Assembly: GCA_024741835.1 (NCBI GenBank)
Contig: JAENRP010000381.1
Location: 1 to 39,518, forward strand
Source of the DNA: Diplocarpon mali
Taxonomy: Eukaryota > Ascomycota > Leotiomycetes > Helotiales > Drepanopezizaceae
Length of the DNA stretch: 39,518 nucleotides
Direction of reading: 5' to 3'
Positions 9,901-21,965 of the stretch are shown in pieces (within the stretch, counting starts at the first letter, position 1; every line of letters begins with the position of its first letter). The notes under the pieces were generated by a model, which saw nothing but the letters and a program-made list of their open reading frames with translations, did no database searches and was not told where the DNA came from. Made by a program: the position numbers and the translations under genes.

Positions 9901-12400
9901 TTTATAAGTATAGGATAGAGTGACTTCTACCTCTATGCCTTCAGCTTCGTACCACTCTCTATATTTCGATGCTCCTTATAAGGGGAATACTAAGGTATTA
10001 TTATCGCTCCTTAGAATATATAAGGAGAGGCTATAATAGCACTTTACCTATGCTTTAAAAGATTAAAAAGCTCTTAGAACTAGCGTTAAGGACTTATAAA
10101 GTAAAGTATATCTAAATAACTTCCTACTAAATTCATCCTTAATTAAGAGAAGCCAGCTTTCTAAGGAGAGGCTTAATATACTATAGTCAAATAGGTCCTA
10201 AGAGCACTTAAAGAATGGTCTTAGAGCCTTAAAATCTAATTCTCTCTTAGAAGGCTTTTGCTTAGCTTTTGCTTAAGTGCAAGCTTTATAATTGATTTAT
10301 AGCTTCCCTTTGATCTTTACCCCCTTTGCGTTTAATATAAGCTTCTTAAGTGCCTTAGCTCTTAGATGGCCTGATCAAAGGTGCTAAATATCTACTGAAT
10401 CGTTTCTAGCTCTTAGGAATACGCTGCTCCTTAGGGATTTATATTAGCTTCGCAGACGCCATTATAAAGTAGGGAAAGCTAGGCAGGTTGGTTAAGTATA
10501 GCATAGCAAGGTAGGAGCGTTATAAAAGTTGATAGGCTTATATTTAAATACTATAACATTCGACCTACGCTCTAGCTGCTTTACAACTATATTATTATCT
10601 ACTATACCCCTTCAGAGCGTTGCGTCTAAGCTTATATACCATACCCCAGCCTTTTTTAAAAGAGGCTCTAAGATAATATTAATATTAAACCTATCTACAA
10701 GCGCTATATTCCTAAGCTCTAAGTCTCCTCTATTAGCAAGAACCCCTTTTATCAGACGTATACCCCTCCCCCTTATTAGCAGACTCAAGCTCCCTGCCTT
10801 TATATAGTCCTAGGGATATGCGATTTTCAATAATCCAAGAACTAGAAGCTCCTCTTAATTAATAAGGTGCGTCGCAGCGCAATTATTGAGTAGGGTTGTA
10901 TTCGAGAGAGCGTAAGGAGCTCTAAGGGTAGAGTATATTCCTAGGGTAAAGTCTTTGAAGAGAGTTAGATCTAAGAGGGCGGCTATGATCTTAGATTTGC
11001 CGCTCCCTAAAGCTTCGGCAGATGTTCTTTCCTTAAATTAATCCATAAGAGCTTATTTAATATAGGAGAGCTTAGCTTAAAGCTCTTTCTATTCTAAGGA
11101 AGTAAGGTTTTCGCGCATTCTTTTAACCTTATTATAGCTAGGAAGGTTTCGAAGCGTACCTTCCTTAGCGCTAGTTAAGGCGTATTTCAGCCTATTACAC
11201 TCCTTTAGGTTCTAGAAGTAATTTTTGACCTAAGGGCAAGGGCACTTTTTAACGCTCCCCTTAAGAGTCTTCTTCGCCTTGCCTTTACTTAGTACTCTTA
11301 GATTAATATAATCGCCTACTCCTTTGAGCAAGGCGTATACTCCAAGGGTTGCCTTTAATAAGGAGCTTGCGAGGCTTCGCTCTATCAAGCTTAAGAACTA
11401 ATTAACGTAGTAGACTATGTCTTTTCTATACTCTAGACCTAGCTCATTATCTCTAATAAGCTCTGCCTAAGTCTACTAGGACCAAGTGAGAGCCTAGCAG
11501 TAAACCGACTATAGAAACTTTGTAATCGCAAGGGAGCCTTAAACCTCTAGGATTCTATACGTTCGTACTTCCTAGTAGATCTCCCTAAAGCTAGTAAGCT
11601 AGGTCTTTAGGTCCACTTTACTACTCCTTATTTCAAAGAGCTTAGTATTGTAGTCTTCCCGAATTGACTCTATTATACTAACCTCAAAGGGGGCTAGTTC
11701 CTTGCGCAGGTGCTCTACGATCTATTGAATCGATAGTTTCCCTGCTTCCTTGCAGTTATATTGCACCGCTTAAAGCAATATAGGGTATACTATCTCAGTA
11801 ATCCAATAGTATAACTGAGTGTAAGAGCTCCTATTCCTTTTCCACATTTCTACTATAAGATTATATTGTATTACTGCCATTTTATACTCTAGCTCTACGT
11901 CTTTAGCTATTATCTTCGCAGGTAGTAGTAAAGCTAGCATTTATTAATTAGTAGCTTCCTACTATTAGTACAACTCATAGTAGCTTTGCAATACTCTCTA
12001 GTCCTATCCTTCTATAATTTTTTCAAGCTATAGCAGTTCTATTTCTAAATCCAGCAGATATAGAGCTTTATTCTTATAGAGCAGAGCTTAGTTTCCTATC
12101 TCTATAGCATACAGTTTAAGGTTATTAACCTGTCTTAGCTTCTCTATATACTTCTAAAGGCGTAGAAATTCAGCTTGAAACTTTAGCTTAGCATACTAAA
12201 TGCACTATGACTTCCTATCCTAGAGTATAACTCTACTAGAGCTAAGCTCTTAAGCTTCTTTTTACTAGTACTCGCTTATATTAACTAGGTTGGTAAGGAA
12301 TATAGGTCTATTAGTTGGCTAGGAGCATTAGAACGTTGAGTCAGGTCGTATAACGCGTATAAGCGAGGGAGAATAGATGAAAAATAGTAGTAAAACCTCT
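6940..12400 (-). pseudogene. gag-pol: Copia B unit 1 gag-pol relic
   Basis: Minus-strand polyprotein. Gag (about 12390-11050) includes NRPIFLTNLVNISEY and a zinc-finger-like CPCP.VKNYF..LKEC (near 11190-11250). The protease site is LLNNCAATHLIN near 10862-10900, with the catalytic Asp now Asn. Pre-integrase SGHLRAKALKKL is near 10370, then integrase RPFFKCS.DLFDY, IKDEFSRKLF and PNGASERAGAEII. Reverse transcriptase (about 8420-7700) shows ILLKWVFNYKLN, VVRGDL, VVCFLLDGW and VELDRALYGL; the YVDD box at 7915-7926 now reads YIND. RNase H (7430-6950) shows SSDASFA, TTSTTEAKLL and CDNQ. Family length is normal, but dozens of stops make it inert. Confidence 0.9.
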
Positions 12401-12451
12401 TTAAGAAGTCTCTAAATATAGTAGATTTTTAATCGTTTGCTCTTAAGAGTC

Positions 12452-12469
12452 GCAAATAGTGCTGATAAC
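12452..12469 (-). other. Primer binding site of Copia B unit 1 (candidate)
   Basis: The minus strand after the LTR is GTTATCAGCACTATTTGC. It shares the GTTAT.AGC core with the sites of A- and E, again complementary to a tRNA anticodon loop (CTGATAAC). Unit 2 has GTTATTAGCAC at 19466-19476. The tRNA identity is uncertain. Confidence 0.45.
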
Positions 12470-12641
12470 TGTCGAGCTGTATTTAAAGGTAGATTCTCAA
12501 TAGTGGCAAAAGCTTGTAAAATTCTACTCTAACTATATACCTGAGCTCCCTTTATAGAAGTGCTCCGTAGCCACTTCAGGGGTATATTACATAAGCCAGT
12601 CCTCAGATGCCTCAGTGCCTAAGGCTCCTTATAGCGCAACA
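12470..12641 (-). repeat. LTR 2 of Copia B (shared middle LTR)
   Basis: 172 bp from TGTCGAGC to GCGCAACA. It serves as 5' LTR of unit 1 and 3' LTR of unit 2 and has internal element sequence, not target duplications, on both sides. Confidence 0.9.
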
Positions 12642-13945
12642 CACCCCTTAGGTGAGAAGCAGCTCCTAAGCTAGGCTTAGCTATAACTAGCGCCAGATCT
12701 AGTATATAAGACTCCTTTATTATACTCCTTAGCTTTTAAAATAATGAAAATTGCTTAATAAAGCTATAATAAATAAAAGAGGGAGCGCGTTCTAAGTGCT
12801 TCCTCTATAGAATAGAAGCTAAATCAGGTAATAAAGGAAAGTCAACAAAGGCAGCGCGCCTATAAAAGTATGCGTTTTTCCCTTATAAAGCTTTCCTTCT
12901 TTATACTTCTTCAAATAATCACTTTAAAATAGAGAATAGCAATAACAACTCTAAGGAGCGCCCTACTAGGGCTATAACTATAAGCTTCCTAATTATGCTC
13001 CCTTACTCCTGCTAAAGACTTATAGCGAAGTCGTTATGCTTAAATATAGCTTAGAGCTTCTTAGCGCGGCAAATAGCAGGAGGATGATAACGCGCCTAAG
13101 ACGTTTGATATAATGACACCCCTGAGAGGGAGCGCGCCTTCTCCCCTCCTTACCACCCCCTAGGCCGTGGTTCTTAGAATACCAGCGGTCCCTTCTGCAG
13201 CTCCCTCCTTTTATCGCAAGCCAGAGCAGGGGCTAATAAGGAATATACTATATAAGGGGTGCGTTTGAAGCTTCCTAGCTAGGAAGTCGGCTGGCGTATG
13301 CTTTAATAGCATAGTAGGAGTATGCTACTTTTATTATATAAAAGGAGGCCACGTGTGCCAGGAGCTTTCTATTAGCGCCTTAAAGGCATGGGAAGACTAT
13401 GTATTCTTATTAAAGGAGAACGATAGTAATACCGCGGTACATTCTTAAGCTTCCTTTAAGTGGTTTGCCATTAATAAGTAGTTCAGGGCCTCGCTGCTAC
13501 TAAAAGGAAGGTAAGAGAGGAGCTTTAAAAGGCGCGCTAGAGAGAGATAGAAGAGGTAGTATTATTAGAGGGTAAGTTATTATAAGCTTTCTTATACTAT
13601 AGCTAATAGCTTCTTAAAACTAGTGGCTCAGGAGCTCCTGCCGCCGATTATGGCACCTCTTAGCCTTGCCTCTTGCCTTATAAAGGCTTTTGAGGCTCCT
13701 GCGGCTGCTCCTATTATTGCTCCCCAGGCTGCTCCTAGGGTTATGCTACCAGAGGAGTCTATTGCTTCTTGATAAGGATACGCCCTTATATTATTTATAA
13801 AGCTATTAGAGGTTCTGATTATCTAAGGGAGTTGGTTTTAGGCCTCCTTATATATTAGTATAAGGAAAATTGAACCCTATCTTACGCTTCCTTCCCACTT
13901 GCTATTACAAAGGAGATATGAAAGGATTATAGAGCATTTAAAATG
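12642..13945. other. 3' region of Copia B unit 2
   Basis: Counterpart of 5635-6938 shifted by 7,007 bp, with the same CT-rich runs and the same plus-strand open frame. No other gene seen. Confidence 0.6.
13269..13514 (+). pseudogene. Antisense ORF relic in the 3' region of Copia B unit 2
   Basis: Same frame as 6262-6507: SFLARKSAGVCFNS, CYFYYIKGGHVCQELS, KAWEDYVFLLKENDSN and FKWFAINK. It retains Trp (TGG) where unit 1 has TAG, but has its own TAA at VHS. In this copy the first and last Cys/His positions of the putative zinc motif remain (C...GGHVC). Function unknown. Confidence 0.35.
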
Positions 13946-13946
13946 C

Positions 13947-16900
13947 TAGCTTCTCAACTTAACCTCTTGCGTCTTAGAGGTTCAAAAGCTTAATAAAGCT
14001 CTCGAACTTTTATTAAGGAAGGTTTTTAATAAGGCCATCTGCATATATATCTTCAGTAGGGAGATAGGCCACTTGAAAGCTCCCTTTTTAGTACTCCTAT
14101 TATAGCCACATATTATATATATCAATATGTTAGAGCTTTATAGAAATCCTTTAAGAGTCTCCTATAATAAGCCGTATTATCTATTGATTATCGCAAAATA
14201 TAGACTATAGAGCTTCTACCTCAAGCTCTATTTCCTTAAAGAACCTCTTTAAAGCCATCATCTCCTTCGCTATATACGCTACTCTTAAGAGCTCAGCCTC
14301 TATAGTAGAAGTAGTAACTGTCGGTTGCTTTAAGGCTTTCCAAATGATTGCTCCTTTAAATAGGAATATAATAAAACTGTAAGAGGAGCGCCTTATCTCT
14401 AGATCATCTGCGAAGGAAGCATTTAATAATACTACTAAGTTATTTGATCTGCTAAATCAACTATAAGTGATTCCTAGGAAGCGTATATTAAAAAGGTAGC
14501 GAATTATCTAATTGATAGCTTTAAAGTGTTTAGAGCTTAGGTTTATATAGAAATGAGATAGCTAGGCGACTGCAAAAGCTATATCTAGGCGTAGTATAAT
14601 AGCTATATATAAGGCAGAGCTTACTTTTTCTTAAAACTCCTTAATTCTCGAGTAGGGAGCTGTTTTATGGTTCTTTTTAAGTTCAAAGTAAGGGAGCGGC
14701 GTACTAGGGAAACGCCCTATATTAAGGCTGAACCTCTTCGCCATCTTCTTAATATAGGCGTCATAAAGCAGAGTAATTGTACCCTACTTCCTATCTTAAG
14801 AGACTCTTACCCCTAAGAACCACTCAATATCTCCTATAGCTATCAATTCGTATACTTCGCGCAGTCCCTCTATAGTCTTCTAAGCTTCTTCTACATAAGA
14901 GGAGTAGTATATTACTTATATATTATCAATATAGAAGGCTATGAATACAGTCCTATCCTTATTAACGAATATGCAAGGCTCCTCACTAAGAGGGGTAAGC
15001 TTTAAAGACTTTAAAGTACTAGTGAAATCCCTATACTAAAGCGCTAAGGAGTCTCGAAGGCTATATAAGGCGCGATCAAGCTCTACTATCTTATCTTTCT
15101 ACTTCTAACCATCTAGTAAAAAGCAAACAACTAGCGCGCTCTAAGGGTCTCTCTTAGCATTTATAAAGGCATTAACAATATCGAACTATCAGAGCTCTAT
15201 ATTGAATTTAGCGGCGATCGCTATTATAATCCTAAAAGATCTCGATGCAAGCATTGTAGTATAAGTAGAGAAAATAGAAGCTTCCTCCTAAAGATCTCCC
15301 CTTACTACTATTCTTGACCTAAAGCGGCTAATCTCCCTAGAGGAGTTTAGCTTATAGTTAAAGACCCACTTCAGTAGTATAGGCCTTATAGTAGCCTTGC
15401 TTCTATCGATCACTCTTTAGCAATTGCGCGCTTCTAAGTTCTTAATCTCAATTCTGGCTCCCTCTTTAAATTGCTCTTTAAAAGGGTGATTTGCAAGCTC
15501 CTTCCAATAAGTTAGCACTTTAAGAAGCTTATCTTAAAGTGGAATTAGAAGGGTAGAGTTTCCTCTAAAGCTTCTAGATTAAGTCACCGCGGCCATAATG
15601 CAGTATACCGCTTTATACTCTTCTCTATCAGTTCTTATAAGCTCCTAACTTAGCCAGAAAGTCAATATAAAGCTATTTACCTACTCTAACTAATATATTT
15701 TAAGTTCTTTAAAGGCCAGTAGGAAATCCTTAACGTACGTTGCATATATAGTATTCCCGCTTCCTCTTCTCCTTTTTAACCTACGAAGCAGTATAGGTAC
15801 CATTTCCTACTCCTTATCAGGCTTCTTGCGTTTTCGAAAGGCCTTTATATCAAGTACTTTAGGCTGAGCTTCTATTAGTTTTAGAGAGCTCTCTCTTTCG
15901 GTATTACCCTTAAGAGCTTCCATATCCTAGCGTAGCTCCTAATCAATTAGTACTTTTAGTAAGAGCTAGCATGCTTCTTTACCAGTTGCCTATAGTAGAG
16001 CTTCCAGTAATTGAAGGGCCTACTCCTGCCTTTGCGATTGCTCAGTCCGTATAGCAACTAAAGGCCTAGTATTACGCTCTCTAGCGGAACTGGCATTTAT
16101 AATATCGCTTTTAACGCTCCTTCCAACTATTAATAGTTATCTTAAAGCGTCTAACCCTTTGCTATTAGGCAGCTGCTCCTAAGTAGCTAAAGTAGAAACG
16201 CTATAAGTAGCCTTATAAGGGATAAGAGCCCTTGATAGATCTAAGCTCAAAGCTTCTATTAGTAAAAGATTAATAGGCTTACCCCTTACCAGGTTATCCG
16301 CAGGCTGCTTGTCCAAAGCTCCCTTTACATTCTTAATAATTAACTTAGCGTCCTAAGCTTCCTCCTCCTCCTTCTCAATCATTTGCATAATCTCCTTAAT
16401 AATTAAGAGCAGATGGCCAGCCACCTTTTTATACTCCTTAGAGTAGAATTTGGACTTGTCGAATTCGACGTTTTAAGAGATTATAACCTTTTAAAGCTTA
16501 AGCACCTAAATCCTATATATATTAGTAGCGTAGTAACCAACTAGGTATCTAATATACCCTTATAGCATAGTTTTAAAAGCTCTCTTATTCTTTAAAGCTT
16601 CCTTCTCCTTTGCCAATAGGTACGCGCGCGCTCTATACGCTTTTATACCTCCCTATTCTAGTCTTAAATCGGTAGTAAGCTTTATAATAATCTACAGATC
16701 ATACTACCTAAAGTATTATTTAAATTAAAGCTAAAGTATCTCATTTAGACTCTTCCATCCCTTGCGCTTTAATAGGCCGATATTATAGAGGTATATTGCA
16801 GCTAGTATAGCTTTAGGCTATAGGTACTCTAAGAGGTTAGCAGAGATTAGCATAGTAAGTGCCTTTTCAATAATCTCTACTCCTACTCTCTTAAAAGCTC

Positions 16901-19407
16901 TATTTAGTTTATAAGTATAGGATAGAGTGACTTCTACCTTTATACCTTTAGCTTCGCACCACTCTCTATATTTCGATGCTTCCTATAGGAGGAATACTAA
17001 GGTATTATTATCGCTCCTTAGAATATATAAGGAGAGGCTATAATAGCACTTTACCTATACTTTAAAAGATTAAAGAGCTTTTAGAACTAGCATTAGGGAC
17101 TTATAGAGCAAAGTATATCTAAATAACTTCTTATTAAATTTATCTTTAATTAGAAGAAGCCAGCTTTCTAAGGAGAGGCTTAATATGCTATAGTCAAATA
17201 AGTCCTAAGAGCACTTAAAGAACGGTCTTAGAGCCTTAAAATCTAATTCTCTCTTAGAAGGCTTTTGCTTAGCTTTTGCCTAAGCGCAAGCTTTACAATT
17301 GATTTATAGCTTCCCCTTGATCTTTACCCCCCTTGCGTTTAGCATAAGCTTCTTAAGCGCCTCAGCTCTTAAATGGCCTGATCGAAGGTGCTAAATATCT
17401 ATTGAATCGTTCCTAGCTCTTAAGAATACGCTGCTCCTTAAGGGTTTATATTAGCTTCGCAGACGCTATTATAAAGTAGGGAAAGCTAGGCAGATTAGTT
17501 AAGCATAGCATAGTAAGGTAAGAGCGTTATAAAAGTTGATAGGCTTATATTTAAATACTATAATATTCGACCTACGCTTTAGCTACTTTATAACTATATT
17601 ATTATCTGCTATACCCCTTTAAAGCATCGCATCTAGGCCTATATACCATACCTCAGCCTTCTTTAAAAGAGGCTCTAAGATAATATTAATATTAAACCTA
17701 TTTATAAGCGCTATATTCCTAAGCTCTAAGTCTCCTCTATTAGCGAGAACCCCTTTTATCAGACGTATACCCCTCCCTTTTATTAGTAGACTTAAGCTCC
17801 CTGCCTCTACATAGTCCTAGGAATATGCGATTTTCAATAATCCAGGAACTAGAAGCTCTTCTCAATTAACAAAGTGCATCGCAGCGCAGTTATTAAATAG
17901 GGTTATATTTAAAAGAGTGTAAAGAGCTTTAAGGGTAGAGTATATTCCTAGGGTAAAGTCTTTAAAGAGAGTTAGATCCAAGAGGGCGGCTATAATCTTA
18001 GATTTGCTACTCCCTAAAGCTTTAGCAGATATTCTTTCCTTAAATTGATCCATAGGAGCTTGTTTGATATAAGAGAGCTTAGCTTAGAGCTCTTTCCATT
18101 CTAAGGAAGTAAGGTTTTCGCGCGTTCTTTTGACCTTATCATAGCTAGGGAGGTTTCGAAGCGTACCTTCCTTAGCGCTAGTTAAGGCGTATTTCAGCCT
18201 ATTACACTCCTCTGGGTTCCAGAAGTGATTTTTGACCTAAGGGTAAGGGCACTTTTTAACGCTCCCCTTAAGAGTCTTCTTCGCCTTACCTTTACTTAAT
18301 GCTCCTAGATTAATATAATCGCCTACTCCTCCGAGCGAGGCGTATACTCCAAGGGTTGCCTTTAATAAGAAGCTTACAAGGCTTTACTCCATCAAGCTTA
18401 AGAACCAATTAATATAGTGAACCATATCTTTTCCCTACTCTAGACCTAGCTTATTATCTCTAATAAGCTCTGCCTAGATCTGCTAAGACCAAGTAGGAGC
18501 CTAGCGGTAAACCGACTATAGAAACTTCGTAATCGCAAGGGAGCCTTAAACCTCTGGGATTCTATACATTCGTACTTCCTAGTAGATCTTCCTAAAGCTA
18601 GCAAGCCAGGTCTTCGGGTCCACTTTGCTGCTCCTTATTTCAAAGAGCTTAGTATTATAGTCTTCCCGAATTGACTCTATTATGCTAACCTTAGAGGGGG
18701 CTAGTTCCCTACGCAAGTGCTCCACAATCCATTAAATCGACAGTTTCCCCGCTTCCTTGCAGTCATATTGCACTGCTTAAAGCAAAGTAGGGTATACTAT
18801 CTTAGTAATCTAATAGTATAACTAAGTATAAGAGCTCCTATTCCTTTTCCACGTTTCTATTATAAGATTATATTATATTACCGCCATTTTATACTCCAGC
18901 TCCACGTCTTTAGCTATTATCTTTGCAGGTAGTAGTAGAGCTAGCGTTTATTAATCAGTAGCTTCCCACTATTAGTATAACTCATAGTAGCTTTGCAATA
19001 CTCTCTAGTCCTATCCTTCCACAATTTTTTCAAGCTGCGGCAGTTCTATTTCTAGATCCAATAGATATAAAGCTTCATTCTTATAGAGCGGAGCTTAGTT
19101 TCCTATCTCCATCGCATATAGTTCAAGGTTATTAACCTATCTTAGCTTCTCTATATGCTTCTGAAGGCGTAGAAATTCAGCCTAAAACTCTAGCTTAGCG
19201 TACCAAATGCATTATAACTTCCTATCCTAGAGCATAACTCCACTAGAGCTAAGCTCTTAAGCTTCTTTTTACTAATACTCGCTTATATTAACTAGGTTAG
19301 TAGGGAGTATAGGTCTATTGGTTAGCTAGGAGCGTTAGAACGTTAAGTCAGGTCGTATAACGCGTATAAGCAAGGGAGAATAGATGAAAAATAGTAGTAA
19401 AACCTCT
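13947..19407 (-). pseudogene. gag-pol: Copia B unit 2 gag-pol relic
   Basis: Same order as unit 1, shifted 7,007 bp. Its longest stop-free piece, 18053-17862, starts MDQFKERISAKALG and ends LFNNCAAMHFVN: the Gag-protease junction and the protease site, with Asp changed to Asn exactly as in unit 1. The zinc-like stretch (VKNHFWNPEECNRLKY) lies near 18200-18250 and keeps the His lost in unit 1. The integrase lies near 17400-16450 and reverse transcriptase near 15430-14700. The YVDD box at 14922-14933 reads YIDN, a different mutation from unit 1, so the two units decayed independently at that site. RNase H is near 14440-13950. Confidence 0.9.
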
Positions 19408-19476
19408 CTAAGAAGTCTTTAAACATAGTAGATTTTTAATCGTTTGCTCCTAAGAGTCGCAAATAGTGCTAATAAC

Positions 19477-19648
19477 TGTCGTGCTGTATTTAGAGGTGGA
19501 TTCTCAGTAGTAGCAAAAGCTTGTAAAATTCTACTCTAACTATATACCTGAGCTCCCTTTATAGAAGTGCTCCGTGGCCACTTTAGGGGTACATTACATA
19601 AGCCAGTCCTCAGATGCCTCAGTGCCTGAGGCTCCTCATGGCGCAACA
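19477..19648 (-). repeat. LTR 3 of Copia B (5' LTR of unit 2)
   Basis: 172 bp from TGTCGTGC to GCGCAACA, followed at 19649-19653 by the target copy CTTAT. It is the least mutated of the three LTRs (its CA ends are intact). Confidence 0.9.
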
Positions 19649-19653
19649 CTTAT
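19649..19653. repeat. Target-site duplication CTTAT, right of tandem Copia B
   Basis: Matches 5458-5462. Excising one copy with the insert restores the A+ integrase frame (VIITY then NIEFDKS). Confidence 0.85.
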
Positions 19654-19714
19654 AATATCGAATTCGATAAGTCTCTCTTTTATAGTCCAGAAGCTAAGCG
19701 CGCAAACCTTATAT
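19654..19714 (+). pseudogene. pol: Copia A+ fragment: integrase C-terminal end
   Basis: Sixty-one bases between insertions B and C. In frame with 5462 they give NIEFDKSLFYSPEAKRANL, the usual end of the fungal Copia integrase domain (V.F.E..FY.P type). The same frame resumes at 22665 after element C. Confidence 0.85.
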
Positions 19715-19961
19715 TGTAGAGACCTGGAAGTGGAGGATCTCGTGACATAGGTCATATGGTTGGATAAGGACTAAGAAAGGGGTATATATAGGACTACTAT
19801 TATACTTAGAGATAGCGCGCAATGCTAACTACCTATTCTACCCTTAACTAGTGAATTGTCCTAGTTCTTATCTTCGGAGAGCCTGCTTATAGTGCTTCCT
19901 CCCTCTTTGTCTTTGGTCTTCCCTTAGGCCTATTCTTATATTATCTCCCTTCTGTCTTATA
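19715..19961 (+). repeat. Left LTR of element C (247 bp)
   Basis: Starts TGTAGAGACCTGG and ends CTTATA. It includes a TATATA stretch near 19784 and pyrimidine-rich CTTCCTCCCTCTTTG near 19900. Directly inside, TTAGTGACCTACGCAGG (TTGGTGACC before mutation) is a plausible tRNA primer site. The right LTR begins TATAAAGAC by transitions. Confidence 0.85.
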
Positions 19962-20675
19962 TTAGTGACCTACGCAGGGACGATTCCTTTGAGATTTCGT
20001 CTTTATACGACTTCTCCTTTTGATTCTCTTAGTTCGCAGATAAGAGATCAACCCTTTGAAAACCTCTCTTAAATCTACAATTATTTAATTATTTATGACT
20101 ATCGGTTGTTATTCCTTTATTATCGAACTTGCAATCACTTAATTATTTAGAACTGTCGATTGCTACTCTTTACTATCAATAACCTTAGATTTTCCTATTT
20201 CGGCCCCTATTCCGCCTCTTTTACCTTTGATTTAAAAAGCTTAAATTATCAGCTTATTAGTACGATTATCGGATTTCTAGCCTTTCTAATATAAAGAAGT
20301 TTGATCAGCTATAATAGCTACTTCGAATAATAGCAGTTTCGAGTATTTATATAATATTAAACGAAAGCTCTAATCGGGAGTATCTCTTTAGTTTTCTTAA
20401 AAAGCTAAATCAGATACTTTAGCCGCCTCTACTTAATAGAACCCTATTCTTTACTTTAGAAATAACCCTTAGGATATACTGATTTTAAGAACTAATAGGA
20501 ATTGTCTTAAAAGCTAAGATAAATCTTTCTTAGAAACTTTATCTTAGAAATTAGTCTTTAATTCGATAAACCTTTTCTTACTACTAATAATTGCAATACT
20601 CTTATTTACTACTTTGCACCTATTAAAGAAGTTTTGGCAAAGTATAAATAAACTTTTAATAGAAGCCGGATTTTC

Positions 20676-20698
20676 ACTCTTAGGCCAGGCCTATAAGT
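20676..20698 (-). repeat. 23-bp palindromic repeat, inside gag of C
   Basis: ACTCTTAGGCCAGGCCTATA followed by AGT; reverse orientation relative to the other copies. The inner AGGCC and GGCCT arms are intact. Here the gag frame reads it differently (SLLGQAYK). Confidence 0.8.
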
Positions 20699-21651
20699 AG
20701 GAATATAAAAATGCAATTTTGCATAACTCGAGTTCTTTACCTTCCCTTTTAACAACTATACCTACTTTTTTAATATTAATACTTGAAAATACTAAAAATA
20801 TCAATTTTAAACCTCCTTTTAACCCTTTGCCTAAATCTTTTTAAGCTTATCTTAGTCACTCTAAGATTGACTCGGATTCTAAAAACTCTTTAAAACACCT
20901 TAGGCCCTATATTCGACCTAGCTCTCCTCCTATCGAAATAAATAAAGCGATAATAGCTGCCTTTAAAGCTATTACTAATCATTTTCCCCTTCTTAATTCC
21001 TTTGGCGCTCCTTATTTTACTAGAGCTAATATTACTAATTTCCTTAAATAATATAAGGAAACTTATTATAATTTTGGTATTAAATATAATAAGATAATTA
21101 ATCGACTTTCCTACTACTATAATTAAATTAGTAAAGATATTATCAAATCTCTGCTTAAGTAGAAGCTTTGCAAATCCTAGGAATTCCTTGCTAAGGCTTT
21201 TAAATCTGAATTTCAAGAATTTAATAGATAGCAGATTTGCAATACTCTAGCCTTTTTAAAGGAGTTTATTCTTATTACTCGCACTCTTAAGGAATTTAAA
21301 AACTACTATTAGACCTTCACTTAAGTATCGAATACTTTAATTAATTAGAAGATTCTTAATAAAGTTAAAAGAGGACGCCTTTTCTTACTTAGATTACCTA
21401 CTAGCCTTTAAAATAGGATTATTAAGCATTTTAGAATTAATAAGCGTAATCTTATAATATACACTTAATTTAAAGACTTCTTAACCTTCGCTTTAAAATC
21501 AGACCTTAGCGAAAGGACTATTAAGGTAATAGAAAAGGAAAAAGAGCCTACCTCCTCCTTTACTAAAGATCTTAAAAGCCTAATGCAAGAACATTCGAAG
21601 GCTTTAAAAGTTATTAAAGAGGCAAAGAGAAATCCAGTAGTAATTCCCTTC

Positions 21652-21674
21652 ACTTGTAGTCCTAGCCTAAGAGT
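21652..21674 (+). repeat. 23-bp palindromic repeat, inside gag of C
   Basis: Begins ACTTGTAGTCC and ends AAGAGT. In the gag frame it encodes TCSPSLRV, nearly the peptide made by the copies in Gypsy D. Confidence 0.8.
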
Positions 21675-21965
21675 GAAATTTGCCTTAAAAATCAAGGAAC
21701 TTAAAGCCTAGTTTTCTAAACTCCGCATCTAACGTTTAAAAACCTTAATTAAAGGCCTTCTTTAGGAAACTTATCATACCCCTTAATTTAATAATCGATA
21801 GGCTTTAAAGGGTAAAAACTAGTACGCAAACTTTAAATACCTAAATCCAGCTTCCCTTAAGTTAAATAAGCGAGTTGCTACTTTAGAAAGGCTTAATAAT
21901 TATATATAGCTATATCGAAGAAATTCCTAAATTATTAGTCTAATTTTATATAAAGCCTGATTTTC

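Larger units (their letters stand above)
5463..19648 (-). mobile_element. Tandem Copia B: LTR-internal-LTR-internal-LTR
   Basis: Three 172-bp LTRs start at 5463, 12470 and 19477, exactly 7,007 bp apart, enclosing two 6,835-bp internals. Only the outer ends carry the 5-bp target duplication, so the array occupies one insertion site inside the integrase of A+. Both internals encode gag-pol on the minus strand. The two units differ by base changes, nearly all transitions, with no net length change. Such arrays are known to arise by unequal recombination between LTRs of sister copies or by integration of a concatemer; the sequence does not tell which. Confidence 0.9.
20420..21965 (+). pseudogene. 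gag: Gag relic of element C
   Basis: The plus frame is readable for about 500 codons: FWQSINKLLIEAGFSLLGQAYK, PPFNPLPKSF, YLSHSKIDSDSKNSLKHLRPY, then the Gag core IAAFKAI.NHFPLLNSFGAPYFTRANITNFLK with Y.ETYYNFGIKYNKIINRLSYY, FKSEFQEFN and LAFLKEFI. This pattern (APYF..N.TDFL, then a F..EF.DQD-like helix) is that of fungal Gypsy/LTR Gag proteins. TAA/TAG replace Gln at many sites. Near 21652 the frame runs through a copy of the 23-bp palindrome (TCSPSLRVKF). The tail (NLNPASLKLNKRVATLERL) follows after an in-frame TAG at 21709. No zinc knuckle is obvious. Confidence 0.65.

Noticed and set aside
10529..10807. 92-codon plus-strand open frame
   Set aside because: Lies opposite the protease to pre-integrase region of Copia B unit 1; no start context or recognisable protein.
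20890..21695. Minus-strand open frames at 20890-21216 and 21465-21695
   Set aside because: Both are opposite the readable Gag of element C on the plus strand. RIP of Gln codons creates stops in the sense frame and leaves the antisense open.
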